Source: an uncultured Lachnospiraceae bacterium
Lineage (GTDB): Bacteria > Bacillota > Clostridia > Lachnospirales > Lachnospiraceae
Assembly (NCBI GenBank): GCA_910588295.1
Contig: CAJUQO010000003.1
Location: 68,187-132,186, forward strand
Length of the DNA stretch: 64,000 bases
Reading direction: 5' to 3'
A model generated the notes under the pieces. The model did not search any database. It was not told where the DNA came from and saw only the letters and a list, made by a program, of their open reading frames with translations. Position 1 is the first letter of the stretch, and the number at the start of each line of letters is the position of its first letter. The translations under genes and the position numbers were made by a program. Positions 24,406-33,749 of this stretch are shown here, piece after piece.

Positions 24406-27400
24406 ATGAAGCCAATAAAACTGACGATGGAAGCCTTTGGCTCCTACAGGAACAAAACAGTCATTGATTTCACAAAAACAAACCAGAATCTTTTTCTGAT
24501 CACCGGGGATACCGGGGCGGGCAAAACGACCATATTTGACGCACTGGTATTTGCGCTGTACGGAGAGGCCAGCTCCTCGGCCAATAAAAAGGACGGTATG
24601 GAATTGCAGAGCCAGTTTGCGGGACTGGAAGTGGAGCCCTTTGTGGAACTGGAATTCTCCGTGGGCGCGCGGAGAGACCGGTATACGGTGCGCCGCATTC
24701 CCCGCCATCAGCGGCCGCTAAAGAGAGGTAGGGGAATCAAGGAGGAGAGCGGGACGGTTTCCCTGCTTATGCCTGACGGCACGGAGTATCCCCAGAAGGA
24801 GACGGACAGGAAGCTGGAGGAGATTGTCGGTCTGACCAAAAGCCAGTTCATGCAGGTGGCCATGATCGCCCAGGGTGAGTTTATGGAGATGCTTCGTGCC
24901 AAATCTGACGATAAGAAGGTGGTCTTTCGGAAGCTGTTCAATACAAAGTTATTTCAGGACATCGCGGAAGAACTCTTCAGGCGGAAGAAGTCCAGGGAAA
25001 AGGAAGTGGAGACAATCCGGATCGTGTTTCAGACAGAGGCCGCCCATGTGGCCGTTCCCGAAAACTACGGGCGGGCCGGGGAATGGCAGTCGGTAAGGCA
25101 GCGCATAGAAAAAGCGGGAAAGCCCACGATTACGGATATGGAAGCGCTGCTTGATGAGCTGCGGCTTTTGTGTGAAGCGCTGGAAGCGGACAGAGACCGG
25201 GCCCGGGAAGCTTTTGCACAGGCCAGTGCGCACAGGGACGAGATGGCAGACGCCTGTACAAAGGCGGAGGAATTGCTCATATTTTTTGATCAGTTGGAGA
25301 AAGCTGCGGAGGAGTTGGCGTGGTGCCGGGAAAATGAAAAGGAAGTAGAAGAAGCCAGGGCTTTGATCACGGGGTTGCGGAGCGCTTACAGCATTCGGGC
25401 GGAATATCAGCTATACGAAAGCGTTTTGAAACAGACGATGGCCACCCGAACCAAGTTGGAAAAGCAGCAAAAGCTGCTGCCCGAGCTGGAACGGGCGGAG
25501 CAGAAGACCGTCGCGGACGAAATCGAGGCAGGTAAGCTGTATGAACAGGAATTGGAAATATGCAGCAGAATTGAAGACCGTGTGAAAAGGGCCCTGGAGT
25601 TATTTGAAAAAGTAGAAAAAGCCAGGAAAGAGGAGGCCGACGCCCAGGCGGCTTTGGATGAGGCCAAAGAGGCGGCCCGGACGGAGGCGGACAGGCTGGG
25701 CGCCCTGGAAAAGCAGGAGAAAGAGTGGCGGGAGCAGTCGGAGCGGCTGGCCGGCGCGGAGAAAGGGCTGGCCCTGTGGAAAGTGAAGGATGATGCGGCG
25801 GATGGACTGGCCCGGGAAGCCGAGGCGGTCTGCAAAGCGCAGAAAAATATTGAGGAACAGAGGAAAAAAGCCGGGCAGGCAAAAAAAGACTATGTGTTGG
25901 CCAGCGCAATCTATGAAAAAGAAAACAGCTGCTATGAAGAAATGAGGAAGGCTTTTCTCGATGAGCAGGCAGGTTTCCTTGCCGGCGAGCTGAAAGCAGG
26001 AGAGCCCTGTCCGGTCTGCGGTTCCCGGGAACATCCCAATCCCTGCGGGCGTACAGAGATTCACGAGGAATTGTCCCGGGAAGTTGTTGACAATATGGCC
26101 GAGACGGTCAATGAGCTGCGTGCCAGGCAGGAAAAACTGGCCGCAGAGGCCAGATCCCGGGGAGACATTCTTGCCGAGAGTGAGAGACGTTTTAAAGAGG
26201 ATACGGAAAAACTGTACCGGCAGATGGAAGAATGGGATGATCTCCTTGTTATTTCTTCAGAAATGACTCCGGGAGAGGCGAAAAAGCTGCTCGATCATGG
26301 AAAGCAGCGCATACAGGCGGAAGGAAAGCAGCTTGAGAGCGATGTACAGACATACCGGAAACTCCAGGATTCTCTGCGCACGGTGGATCAGGAAAAGGAA
26401 AAGCTTCAGACCGCGGTGGAACAGACCAGGGAACGGATGGCGGCGGCGGCCGGCGTATGGGAGGCGAAACGGGCGGCCCTGAACGCCCTGGAGCAGGGAA
26501 AAGAGTATCCGTCAGAAACTGACGCCCGCCAGGCGGGGCTTGCGGCCAGACAGGCCAGAGACGAAAAGAACGCTGCCCATCAAGCGGCAAAAAAGGCGGC
26601 AAAGGATGCGAAATCCGGCAAGGAGAGCGCGGAAACACTGGTTCGCCAATACTCCCGGGAACTGCCGGTACAGGAAGAACAGTGTAGGCGGCGCCGGGAC
26701 GCTTATGAGGCGGTCATGGCCCGAAAAGCCATGGCCGAGAAGGCGTGGATGGCCCTTGTTAAAGAGTATGATAGTGAGGAGGCGGACAGACGGCAGAATA
26801 CGGTGGATTCTTATAATAAGAAGAAGGCATCCGCCGAACAGATGCAGGCGTCTGCTCGGGAGGCTATCGGAGGCAGAGAAAAACCGGCGCTGGCAGACAG
26901 GCAGCGGGAAAAAGATGAGGCTGAGGAAAAGCGAAACGCGGCCCAGGAAACATTAAGGCAATGTGAAGCGTGTTACCGTGCGGCGGATAATGCCCGTAAA
27001 GCCATGGCTCCCAAAATGCCAGAGCGGAAAAAGGCCGTGGAAGAGCACGCGAAGCTGGATACATTGTACAGGCTGGTGTCCGGGAATGTGAAGGGATCCC
27101 GGATGGATCTGGAAACTTATGTGCAGCGGTACTATCTGGAAAAAATCCTCCATGCGGCCAACCGCCGCTTTCGGGATATGTCCGCCGGGCAGTTTGAGCT
27201 CCGGATGTGCGATTTGAAAAAGGCTGGCGAGGGAAAAAACAGAGGGCTGGATCTGATGGTGCATTCTACGGTTACGGGGAAGGAGCGGGAGATCCGTACC
27301 CTGTCCGGCGGGGAATCTTTCATGGCGGCCCTGTCTTTGTCTCTGGGCATGGCTGATCAGATTTGCGAGACGTCTGCGGCCATCAGCCTGGATATCATGT

Positions 27401-27594
27401 TTATCGACGAGGGTTTTGGCTCCCTCGACGAGCATTCCCGCAGCCAAGCGGTGCGGGTGCTCCAGGAGATGGCCGGCGGCTCCAGGCTGGTGGGCATTAT
27501 TTCCCATGTGACGGAACTAAAGCAGGAGATCGACGATCAGCTCATCGTCCGGAAGGATGAGGAGGGCAGCCATGTGCGGTGGCAGATCAGTTAA
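24406..27594 (+). CDS. sbcC: Exonuclease SbcCD subunit C
   Basis: Rad50-like ATPase, 1062 residues. N-terminal Walker A GDTGAGKTTIFDALVFALYG, two long coiled coils rich in Glu/Lys/Ala, a zinc hook GEPCPVCGSREHPNPC near residue 536 joining two molecules, and a C-terminal ABC signature LSGGESFMAALSLSLGM with Walker B LDIMFIDEGFGSLD. Complete by length and motifs. It acts with SbcD in end processing and palindrome removal. Confidence 0.97.
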   Translation: MKPIKLTMEAFGSYRNKTVIDFTKTNQNLFLITGDTGAGKTTIFDALVFALYGEASSSANKKDGMELQSQFAGLEVEPFVELEFSVGARRDRYTVRRIPRHQRPLKRGRGIKEESGTVSLLMPDGTEYPQKETDRKLEEIVGLTKSQFMQVAMIAQGEFMEMLRAKSDDKKVVFRKLFNTKLFQDIAEELFRRKKSREKEVETIRIVFQTEAAHVAVPENYGRAGEWQSVRQRIEKAGKPTITDMEALLDELRLLCEALEADRDRAREAFAQASAHRDEMADACTKAEELLIFFDQLEKAAEELAWCRENEKEVEEARALITGLRSAYSIRAEYQLYESVLKQTMATRTKLEKQQKLLPELERAEQKTVADEIEAGKLYEQELEICSRIEDRVKRALELFEKVEKARKEEADAQAALDEAKEAARTEADRLGALEKQEKEWREQSERLAGAEKGLALWKVKDDAADGLAREAEAVCKAQKNIEEQRKKAGQAKKDYVLASAIYEKENSCYEEMRKAFLDEQAGFLAGELKAGEPCPVCGSREHPNPCGRTEIHEELSREVVDNMAETVNELRARQEKLAAEARSRGDILAESERRFKEDTEKLYRQMEEWDDLLVISSEMTPGEAKKLLDHGKQRIQAEGKQLESDVQTYRKLQDSLRTVDQEKEKLQTAVEQTRERMAAAAGVWEAKRAALNALEQGKEYPSETDARQAGLAARQARDEKNAAHQAAKKAAKDAKSGKESAETLVRQYSRELPVQEEQCRRRRDAYEAVMARKAMAEKAWMALVKEYDSEEADRRQNTVDSYNKKKASAEQMQASAREAIGGREKPALADRQREKDEAEEKRNAAQETLRQCEACYRAADNARKAMAPKMPERKKAVEEHAKLDTLYRLVSGNVKGSRMDLETYVQRYYLEKILHAANRRFRDMSAGQFELRMCDLKKAGEGKNRGLDLMVHSTVTGKEREIRTLSGGESFMAALSLSLGMADQICETSAAISLDIMFIDEGFGSLDEHSRSQAVRVLQEMAGGSRLVGIISHVTELKQEIDDQLIVRKDEEGSHVRWQIS

Positions 27595-27676
27595 AAAAAG
27601 AGATTGTTCTGTGGGCCTATGTGCGGAAATTATTAAAAGAAAATGAAAAATCAGGAATATTTCGGGCGAATACCCA

Positions 27677-27705
27677 TTGAAAAACGGGGGAGGTTACTTT
27701 ATAAT
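27677..27705 (+). promoter_or_regulatory. Promoter of the decarboxylase cluster
   Basis: TTGAAA (27677-27682), 17-bp spacer and TATAAT (27700-27705), 56 bp before the first start codon. Confidence 0.72.
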
Positions 27706-27760
27706 GTATCATGGCTGAAATTGGTGTATATTATTATTATAGAAAATGGAGGGCTGAAAA

Positions 27761-29197
27761 ATGAGTAACACAGCACAAAACGCAGCAAGCCAGAGGATCA
27801 CTTCCCTGCTTGATGACAACAGCTTTGTTGAAATCGGCGGCCGGATTACAGCCAGGAATACGGATTTCAACCTGTCGGAGAAGGATACCCCATCCGATGG
27901 CGTTATCACGGGCTATGGTGTGATTGACGGCAACCTGGTTTATGTATACAGCCAGGACGCTGCTGTATTAAATGGTACGATCGGCGAAATGCACGCGAAA
28001 AAGATCGCGAGACTGTATGATTTTGCCATGAAAACGGGAGCGCCCGTGATCGGACTGGTGGATTGTGCGGGTCTGCGTCTGCAGGAAGCGACGGATGCCC
28101 TGAACGGTTTTGGGGAGATCTACATGAAACAGTCGCTGGCTTCCGGCGTCATTCCCCAGATCACGGCAGTATTCGGCACCTGCGGCGGCGGTATGGCCGT
28201 GGTATCCGGGCTGACAGATTTTACGTTTATGGAGAGCGGCAAAGGCAGACTCTTTGTAAACGCACCTAATACCATCGATGGCAATGAAGTGTCTAAATGC
28301 GATACGGCTTCAGCGGAATATCAGAGCCATGAGACAGGCCTGGTGGATTATGTGGGCAAAGAGGATGACGTCCTGAGCCAGATCCGCGTGCTGGTCTCCA
28401 TGCTTCCTTCCAATAATGAGGACGATGATACCTTTACAGGATGTGAGGATGACCTTAACCGCGTCTGCAGCGATATTGCGGGATGTGCCGGCGATACGGC
28501 CATTGCGCTGTCGAGAATTGGTGATGACAATATTTTCTTTGAGACGAAAGCGGGCTATGGAAAAGATATCGTGACCGGTTTTATCAAGCTGAACGGCTCG
28601 ACTGTGGGAGCCGTGGCCAACCGCAGCGAGATTTATGGAGAGGACGGCGAGCTGGCAGAGAAGATGGACGGCACTCTTTCCGCCAGAGGGGCAAAGAAGG
28701 CCGCGGAGTTCGTGGAATTCTGTGACGCTTTCAATATCCCGGTACTGACCCTGACCAACGTTAAGGGATTCAAGACCACCAAATGTGCGGAGAATAATAT
28801 GGCCAAGTCCGTGGCTGCCATGACGTATGCCTTTGCCAATGCTACAGTGCCCAAGGTGAATGTGATTGTTGGCGCGGCTTACGGCAGCGCTTATGTGGTG
28901 ATGAACAGTAAAGCAATCGGCGCGGATATGGTTTATGCCTGGCCGGCAGCTGAGGTGGGCATGATGGATGCGAAATCCGCGGCAAAAATCATGTACCCGG
29001 ATGCTGATGCGGCTACTGTCAACGAAAAAGCGGCTGAGTATGCGGCCCTGCAGTCCGGCGTTGCCTCTGCGGCAGCCCGCGGCTATGTGGACACCATTAT
29101 TGAACCCGAGGATACAAGGAAATATGTGATCGGCGCATTTGAGATGCTTTACGCGAAGAGAGAAGACCGTCCGGACAAAAAGCACGGAACGGTTTAA
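27761..29197 (+). CDS. Acyl-CoA carboxyltransferase subunit (MmdA/12S-like)
   Basis: Carboxyltransferase that moves CO2 between biotin and an acyl-CoA. The 478 residues form two crotonase-like domains: N-terminal GVIDGNLVYVYSQDAAVLNG, GLVDCAGLRLQEATDAL and CGGGMAVVSGLTDF; C-terminal NVKGFKTT, GAAYGSAYVVMNS and AWPAAEVGMMDAKSAAKIM. It is somewhat shorter than typical propionyl-CoA or methylmalonyl-CoA carboxyltransferases (about 510). The substrate, such as methylmalonyl-CoA, malonyl-CoA or glutaconyl-CoA, cannot be told. GGAGGG precedes the ATG. Confidence 0.88.
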   Translation: MSNTAQNAASQRITSLLDDNSFVEIGGRITARNTDFNLSEKDTPSDGVITGYGVIDGNLVYVYSQDAAVLNGTIGEMHAKKIARLYDFAMKTGAPVIGLVDCAGLRLQEATDALNGFGEIYMKQSLASGVIPQITAVFGTCGGGMAVVSGLTDFTFMESGKGRLFVNAPNTIDGNEVSKCDTASAEYQSHETGLVDYVGKEDDVLSQIRVLVSMLPSNNEDDDTFTGCEDDLNRVCSDIAGCAGDTAIALSRIGDDNIFFETKAGYGKDIVTGFIKLNGSTVGAVANRSEIYGEDGELAEKMDGTLSARGAKKAAEFVEFCDAFNIPVLTLTNVKGFKTTKCAENNMAKSVAAMTYAFANATVPKVNVIVGAAYGSAYVVMNSKAIGADMVYAWPAAEVGMMDAKSAAKIMYPDADAATVNEKAAEYAALQSGVASAAARGYVDTIIEPEDTRKYVIGAFEMLYAKREDRPDKKHGTV

Positions 29198-29212
29198 AGC
29201 GAGGTGAAGCAG

Positions 29213-29968
29213 ATGAAAAGATTGAGTAAAAAATTACTGGCGTTTCTGCTGGTTGTGATCAGTGTGATGGCCCTCAGCGCCTGCAGCAGCACCAAGGAGA
29301 GTGCGGATTCCGATGTGGATCCCGCCATGCAGGAGTCTATCAAGGCCCAGGTGGAAAATATACTGAACACACTAAACGGGCTGAGCGACGAGGATATAGT
29401 TAATTATAAAGATGTGGATGACAGCTTTACCGTATCTGCTGTGACGGCCTATGAGGCTGTGAAAGACGAACTGGGGACTTATACCTCCATTGGTGATGTG
29501 GAGATCGAGGAAGACGGCGACATGATTACTGCCACCACCACCGCAGCCTTTGAGCAGGCAACGGCTACCGTTACGTTAAATATTGATGCGGCCACATATG
29601 CCATGCAATCTCTGAGTATGGATGTGAATTATACTTTGGCCCAGACGCTGCAGAGAGCGGGATTGAATACTTTGATGGGCGTGGGCATTGTGTTTGTTGT
29701 ACTGGTGTTCCTGAGCTTTATCATCTCCCTGTTCCGGTTTATCGGCGCGGCTGCGGATAAGAGTATGGTGAGCCATGAGGCGCCCAAGCCGATACCGCCG
29801 GCTCCCGTGCAGGCTCCGGCAGCGCAGAGTACGCCGGAGGAAACGGATGATACGGAGCTGGTCGCCGTGATCGCCGCCGCGATCGCCGCCTCAGAAAATA
29901 TGTCCACAGACAGTTTTGTGGTTCGTTCCATCAGAAAAGTGAATAAAACGAAATGGCGTAACGCCTAA
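29213..29968 (+). CDS. OadG-like membrane subunit with lipoprotein-type N-terminus
   Basis: A 251-residue protein whose position and C-terminal half fit the small gamma/delta subunit of Na+-pumping decarboxylases: one membrane helix (about 145-170), a proline-rich stretch and a C-terminal motif AAAIAASENMSTDSFVVRSIR. Unusually, it starts with a signal peptide and lipobox LSAC (Cys24). About 100 extracytoplasmic residues (DEDIVNYKDVDDSFTVSAV) resembling a DUF3887-type fold follow. Typical OadG lacks this. GAGGTG supports ATG 29213. Confidence 0.8.
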   Translation: MKRLSKKLLAFLLVVISVMALSACSSTKESADSDVDPAMQESIKAQVENILNTLNGLSDEDIVNYKDVDDSFTVSAVTAYEAVKDELGTYTSIGDVEIEEDGDMITATTTAAFEQATATVTLNIDAATYAMQSLSMDVNYTLAQTLQRAGLNTLMGVGIVFVVLVFLSFIISLFRFIGAAADKSMVSHEAPKPIPPAPVQAPAAQSTPEETDDTELVAVIAAAIAASENMSTDSFVVRSIRKVNKTKWRNA

Positions 29969-29988
29969 TTATACAGGAGGATTTTATC

Positions 29989-30366
29989 ATGAAAAATTAT
30001 ACGATCACAGTGAATGGCAATGTTTATGATGTAACCGTAGAAGAAGGACAGTCCACCGGCGCAGCGGCTCCCAGGGCAGCGGCTCCCAAGGCGGCGCCCG
30101 CACCGGCAGCGGCTCCCAAGGCAGCAGCGCCCGCACCGGCAGCCGGAGCAGGCTCCGTGACCGTGGCCGCTTCCGTGCCGGGCAAGGTGTTCAAGGTGGA
30201 GGCCAGCGTGGGCCAGGCTGTGAAGACGGGCGACAATATCATAATCCTTGAGGCTATGAAAATGGAAATTCCGGTGGTGGCTCCCCAGGACGGAACAGTG
30301 GCAAGTATCAATGTGGCAGTCGGCGATGCCGTAGAGAACGGCGATGTATTGGCTACCATGAACTAA
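29989..30366 (+). CDS. Biotin carboxyl carrier protein of the decarboxylase
   Basis: A 125-residue biotinyl-domain protein. The biotinylated lysine is K91 in EAMKMEIPVVAPQDG. An Ala/Pro/Lys-rich flexible arm (about residues 24-50) tethers the domain, letting it swing between carboxyltransferase and membrane pump. It is the only biotin carrier in the cluster, so it must serve both carboxyltransferases. Confidence 0.93.
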   Translation: MKNYTITVNGNVYDVTVEEGQSTGAAAPRAAAPKAAPAPAAAPKAAAPAPAAGAGSVTVAASVPGKVFKVEASVGQAVKTGDNIIILEAMKMEIPVVAPQDGTVASINVAVGDAVENGDVLATMN

Positions 30367-30409
30367 GTGTAATGGTACAAGTTGCTGAATCTTGAATGGA
30401 GGTACGAAC

Positions 30410-31567
30410 ATGTCTTATGTGACAAATACATTGTCAAATCTGCTGGAACAGACAGCTTTCATGAATCTGACTGTGGGAAACTACATCATGATCCTGGTGG
30501 CCTGTGTGTTCCTGTATCTGGCAATCGCAAAAGGATTTGAGCCTCTGCTGCTGGTGCCGATCGCTTTCGGTATGCTTCTGGTCAATATCTATCCGGATAT
30601 CATGGCGGAAGCCTACGTGGACGCCAACGGCATTGAACATGCAGCGGGCTTATTACACTATTTTTATCTGATGGATGAGTGGAGTATCCTGCCGTCCCTG
30701 ATCTTTATGGGCGTGGGCGCTATGACGGATTTCGGCCCGCTGATCGCCAACCCGAAGAGTTTTCTTCTGGGCGCGGCCGCCCAGCTGGGTATTTACGCGG
30801 CTTACTTTTTCGCTATCTTCATGGGCTTTGGCGGAAAAGCGGCGGCTGCCATTTCCATCATTGGAGGCGCGGACGGCCCAACGTCGATCTTCCTGGCCGG
30901 TAAGCTGGGGCAGACGGGGCTCATGGGCCCCATTGCCGTGGCGGCTTATTCCTATATGGCGCTGGTGCCGATCATCCAGCCGCCCATCATGAAGCTCCTG
31001 ACCACGGAGGAACAGCGCAAAATCAAAATGGAGCAGCTGCGTCCGGTGTCCAAGCTGGAAAAGATCCTGTTCCCCATCGTTATCACCATCGTTGTATGTA
31101 TGATCCTGCCCACCACGGCTCCGCTGGTCGGTATGCTGATGCTCGGCAACCTGTTCCGTGAGTCCGGTGTGGTAAAACAGCTCCAGGAGACGGCTTCCAA
31201 TGCTCTGATGTATATCGTTGTTATCCTGCTGGGAACTTCCGTGGGCGCTACTACCAGCGCCGAGGCATTCCTGAATATGGATACCATCAAGATCGTTGTC
31301 CTCGGTTTGATCGCTTTTGCCATCGGTACGGCGGGTGGTGTGATCTTTGGCCGGATCATGTGCGCAGCCACAGGCGGCAAGATCAATCCGTTGATCGGTT
31401 CTGCTGGTGTTTCCGCTGTTCCCATGGCGGCCCGTGTGTCCCAGAAGGTGGGTGCGGAGGCAGATCCGACGAACTTCCTGCTGATGCATGCGATGGGCCC
31501 GAATGTGGCCGGCGTTATCGGCACCGCTGTGGCGGCCGGTACTTTCATGGCTATCTTCGGTGTATAA
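30410..31567 (+). CDS. Sodium ion-translocating decarboxylase beta subunit
   Basis: Integral membrane subunit that decarboxylates carboxybiotin and exports Na+. The 385 residues contain many membrane helices and the conserved GGADGPTSIFLAGKL, PPIMKLLTTEEQRK, and C-terminal SAGVSAVPMAARVSQ and HAMGPNVAGVIG. These match the OadB/MmdB/GcdB family. Start ATG 30410 follows TGGAGGT. Confidence 0.95.
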   Translation: MSYVTNTLSNLLEQTAFMNLTVGNYIMILVACVFLYLAIAKGFEPLLLVPIAFGMLLVNIYPDIMAEAYVDANGIEHAAGLLHYFYLMDEWSILPSLIFMGVGAMTDFGPLIANPKSFLLGAAAQLGIYAAYFFAIFMGFGGKAAAAISIIGGADGPTSIFLAGKLGQTGLMGPIAVAAYSYMALVPIIQPPIMKLLTTEEQRKIKMEQLRPVSKLEKILFPIVITIVVCMILPTTAPLVGMLMLGNLFRESGVVKQLQETASNALMYIVVILLGTSVGATTSAEAFLNMDTIKIVVLGLIAFAIGTAGGVIFGRIMCAATGGKINPLIGSAGVSAVPMAARVSQKVGAEADPTNFLLMHAMGPNVAGVIGTAVAAGTFMAIFGV

Positions 31568-31593
31568 TGATAAGAGAATAAGGAGGTTTTATT

Positions 31594-33006
31594 ATGGCAG
31601 ATACAACGAAAAGACCAATTAAAATAACTGAGACAATCCTGCGTGACGCCCATCAGTCTCTGATCGCTACTCGTATGACGACAGAGCAGATGCTGCCCAT
31701 CGTGGACAAACTGGATAAAGTAGGCTATCATTCTGTAGAGTGCTGGGGCGGCGCTACCTTCGACGCTTCCCTGCGTTTCCTCAAGGAAGATCCCTGGGAG
31801 AGGCTGCGCAAATTCCGCGACGGCTTTAAAAATACCAAGCTGCAGATGCTGTTCCGCGGCCAGAACATCCTGGGTTACCGCCCCTATGCCGATGACGTGG
31901 TGGAGTATTTCGTTCAGAAATCCATTGCCAACGGTATCGATATCATCCGTATTTTTGATTGCCTGAACGATCTGCGGAACCTGCAGACGGCGGTAAAGGC
32001 GGCCAATAAAGAGAAAGGCCATGCGCAGGTGGCCCTGTCCTACACCCTGGGTGACGCCTATACCCTGGAGTACTGGACGGAGATCGCCAAACGTATCGAG
32101 GATATGGGGGCCAATTCCATCTGTATCAAGGATATGGCCGGACTGCTGCTTCCCTATGCAGCCACAGAGCTGATCAGCGCGTTGAAGGATGCCACATCCC
32201 TGCCGATCCAGCTGCACACCCATTATACCTCCGGCGTGGCTTCCATGACTTACATGAAAGCCGTAGAGGCCGGTGTGGACGTGATCGATACGGCCATGTC
32301 GCCCTTTGCCCTGGGTACATCCCAGCCCGCTACAGAGGTTATGGTGGAGACCTTCAAGGGTACGCCCTACGACACAGGCTTTGATTCCAATCTGCTGGAC
32401 GAGATCGCCGACTATTTCCGTCCCATCCGCGACGAGGCTCTGGAGAGCGGCCTGCTGAATCCGAAGAACCTGGGCGTCAATATTAAGACCCTGCTGTATC
32501 AGGTGCCCGGCGGTATGCTGTCCAACCTGACCTCCCAGCTCAAAGATATGCATGCGGAGGATAAATATTACGAGGTGCTGGAGGAGGTGCCGAAGGTGCG
32601 TAAGGATCTCGGCGAGCCGCCCCTTGTTACACCGTCTTCCCAGATTGTGGGTACTCAGGCCGTTATGAACGTAATCCAGGGCGAGCGTTACAAGATGGTG
32701 ACGAAGGAGACCAAGGCCGTCCTTTCCGGTGAGTACGGAGCTACAGTTAAGCCTTTCGATCCCGAGGTGCAGAAGAAGTGTATCGGTGACAAAGAGCCCA
32801 TCACCTGCCGTCCGGCCGATCTGCTGGAGAATGAGCTGGATAAGCTGGAGAGCGAGATGTCCCAGTGGAAAGAGCAGGATGAGGACGTGCTGTCCTACGC
32901 GCTGTTCCCCCAGGTGGCCGTTGACTTCTTTAAATACAGGGAGGCCCAGACTACGAAGGTGGATCCTACCGTGGCTGACAATAAAAACGGCGCTTATCCG
33001 GTATAG
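31594..33006 (+). CDS. Oxaloacetate decarboxylase alpha / pyruvate carboxyltransferase (5S-like) subunit
   Basis: Keto-acid carboxyltransferase, 470 residues, HMGL-like TIM barrel. It shows ITETILRDAHQSLIATRM, the likely carboxylated lysine in CIKDMAGLLLP, and the metal-site LHTHYTSGVA. It ends after the conserved PYC/OadA domain and lacks the C-terminal biotin domain of full OadA (about 590), using the separate carrier instead. Reaction: oxaloacetate to pyruvate with CO2 moved to biotin, or the reverse. AAGGAGG lies before the ATG. Confidence 0.93.
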   Translation: MADTTKRPIKITETILRDAHQSLIATRMTTEQMLPIVDKLDKVGYHSVECWGGATFDASLRFLKEDPWERLRKFRDGFKNTKLQMLFRGQNILGYRPYADDVVEYFVQKSIANGIDIIRIFDCLNDLRNLQTAVKAANKEKGHAQVALSYTLGDAYTLEYWTEIAKRIEDMGANSICIKDMAGLLLPYAATELISALKDATSLPIQLHTHYTSGVASMTYMKAVEAGVDVIDTAMSPFALGTSQPATEVMVETFKGTPYDTGFDSNLLDEIADYFRPIRDEALESGLLNPKNLGVNIKTLLYQVPGGMLSNLTSQLKDMHAEDKYYEVLEEVPKVRKDLGEPPLVTPSSQIVGTQAVMNVIQGERYKMVTKETKAVLSGEYGATVKPFDPEVQKKCIGDKEPITCRPADLLENELDKLESEMSQWKEQDEDVLSYALFPQVAVDFFKYREAQTTKVDPTVADNKNGAYPV

Positions 33007-33032
33007 GAAACAGATATTACGGCATATCTATA

Positions 33033-33077
33033 CCAGAGATTTGAAGCTATATATGGTTTCAGGTCTCTGGCTTTTTT
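33033..33077 (+). terminator. Intrinsic terminator of the decarboxylase cluster
   Basis: CCAGAGA (33033-33039) pairs with TCTCTGG (33064-33070), with additional inner pairing, followed by CTTTTTT. Confidence 0.8.
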
Positions 33078-33101
33078 ATTTGTGGGAGAATATAAAAATT
33101 T

Positions 33102-33129
33102 CGTAACCATTCACTGCCTTTACAGTTAT
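33102..33129. repeat. Diverged half-copy of the 18201 repeat end
   Basis: CGTAACCATTCACTGCCT and the bases after it match 18200-18226 in 21 of 26 positions. No matching right arm was found, so it may be a decayed fragment. Confidence 0.35.
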
Positions 33130-33135
33130 AAAATT

Positions 33136-33267
33136 TCAGGTTATCCGCACATTCTGATATTCTTCTATGATTTCGTTCAATGTGACAGACTGCATACTGG
33201 ATCTCAAATCTTTGCGGATTTTACTGTAAGGCATTTCCAGAACTGCGTGGATGTTTTTTCCTATCGG
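33136..33267 (-). pseudogene. Possible C-terminal remnant of an unidentified protein
   Basis: The reverse frame encodes about 43 protein-like residues (NIHAVLEMPYSKIRKDLRSS, then a segment with VTLNEIIEEYQNVRIT before a stop). It has the feel of a regulator C-terminus but I cannot name it. Its upstream part is replaced by the ferredoxin remnant on the other strand. Confidence 0.25.
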
Positions 33268-33670
33268 ACAAAGCGGTGAGGGCATTGCGTGGACGCCTAT
33301 TAATTTTTTTATGGTATCCGGTTCCAACGCCATGCAGATACGGTACAGAGTGATAGTTTCAGGAGGACAGTTCAAAGCGGCTCCTCCTGTGCCGGGGAAG
33401 CGGCCGTATAAAAAGGCCGGCGCCGGATTGGTTCCAAAAGCCACGAAAGATTGTACCGGATGCGGCTTATGTGCAAAACAATGTCCGGCCCGGGCTATCA
33501 GCCCGGGAAATATCCGGGAGACAGATCCCGGGAAGTGTATTTCCTGTATGCGCTGTATAACGGAGTGCCCGCATTCTGCCAGAAAGGTTAATAGCGCGAT
33601 GGTAGCCGCAGCGTCTCTGATCATTAAAAGAGCGTGCGCTGTCAGGAAGGAGTGTGAGTTGTTCGTTTGA
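33251..33670 (+). pseudogene. C-terminal remnant of an EFR1-family flavodoxin/ferredoxin protein
   Basis: The frame carries two [4Fe-4S] motifs, CTGCGLCAKQCP and CISCMRCITECP, and ends CAVRKECELFV, the usual EFR1 ending. EFR1 proteins are near 260 residues with an N-terminal flavodoxin domain; here only about 90 residues before the tail (PPVPGKRPYKKAGAG) are recognisable and no flavodoxin precedes them. No good ribosome binding site or start is present. It appears truncated. Confidence 0.6.
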
Positions 33671-33749
33671 ATGTTTCGGCAAAGGGATCTTGCTTTGAAA
33701 GGCTGAGAACTCTGCTGGAACGTTTGTATAGAATTGGAGGACATAGATA

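Noticed and set aside
30952..33006. Large reverse-strand open frames opposite the decarboxylase genes
   Set aside because: Antisense shadows of well-identified genes with no family-like motif.
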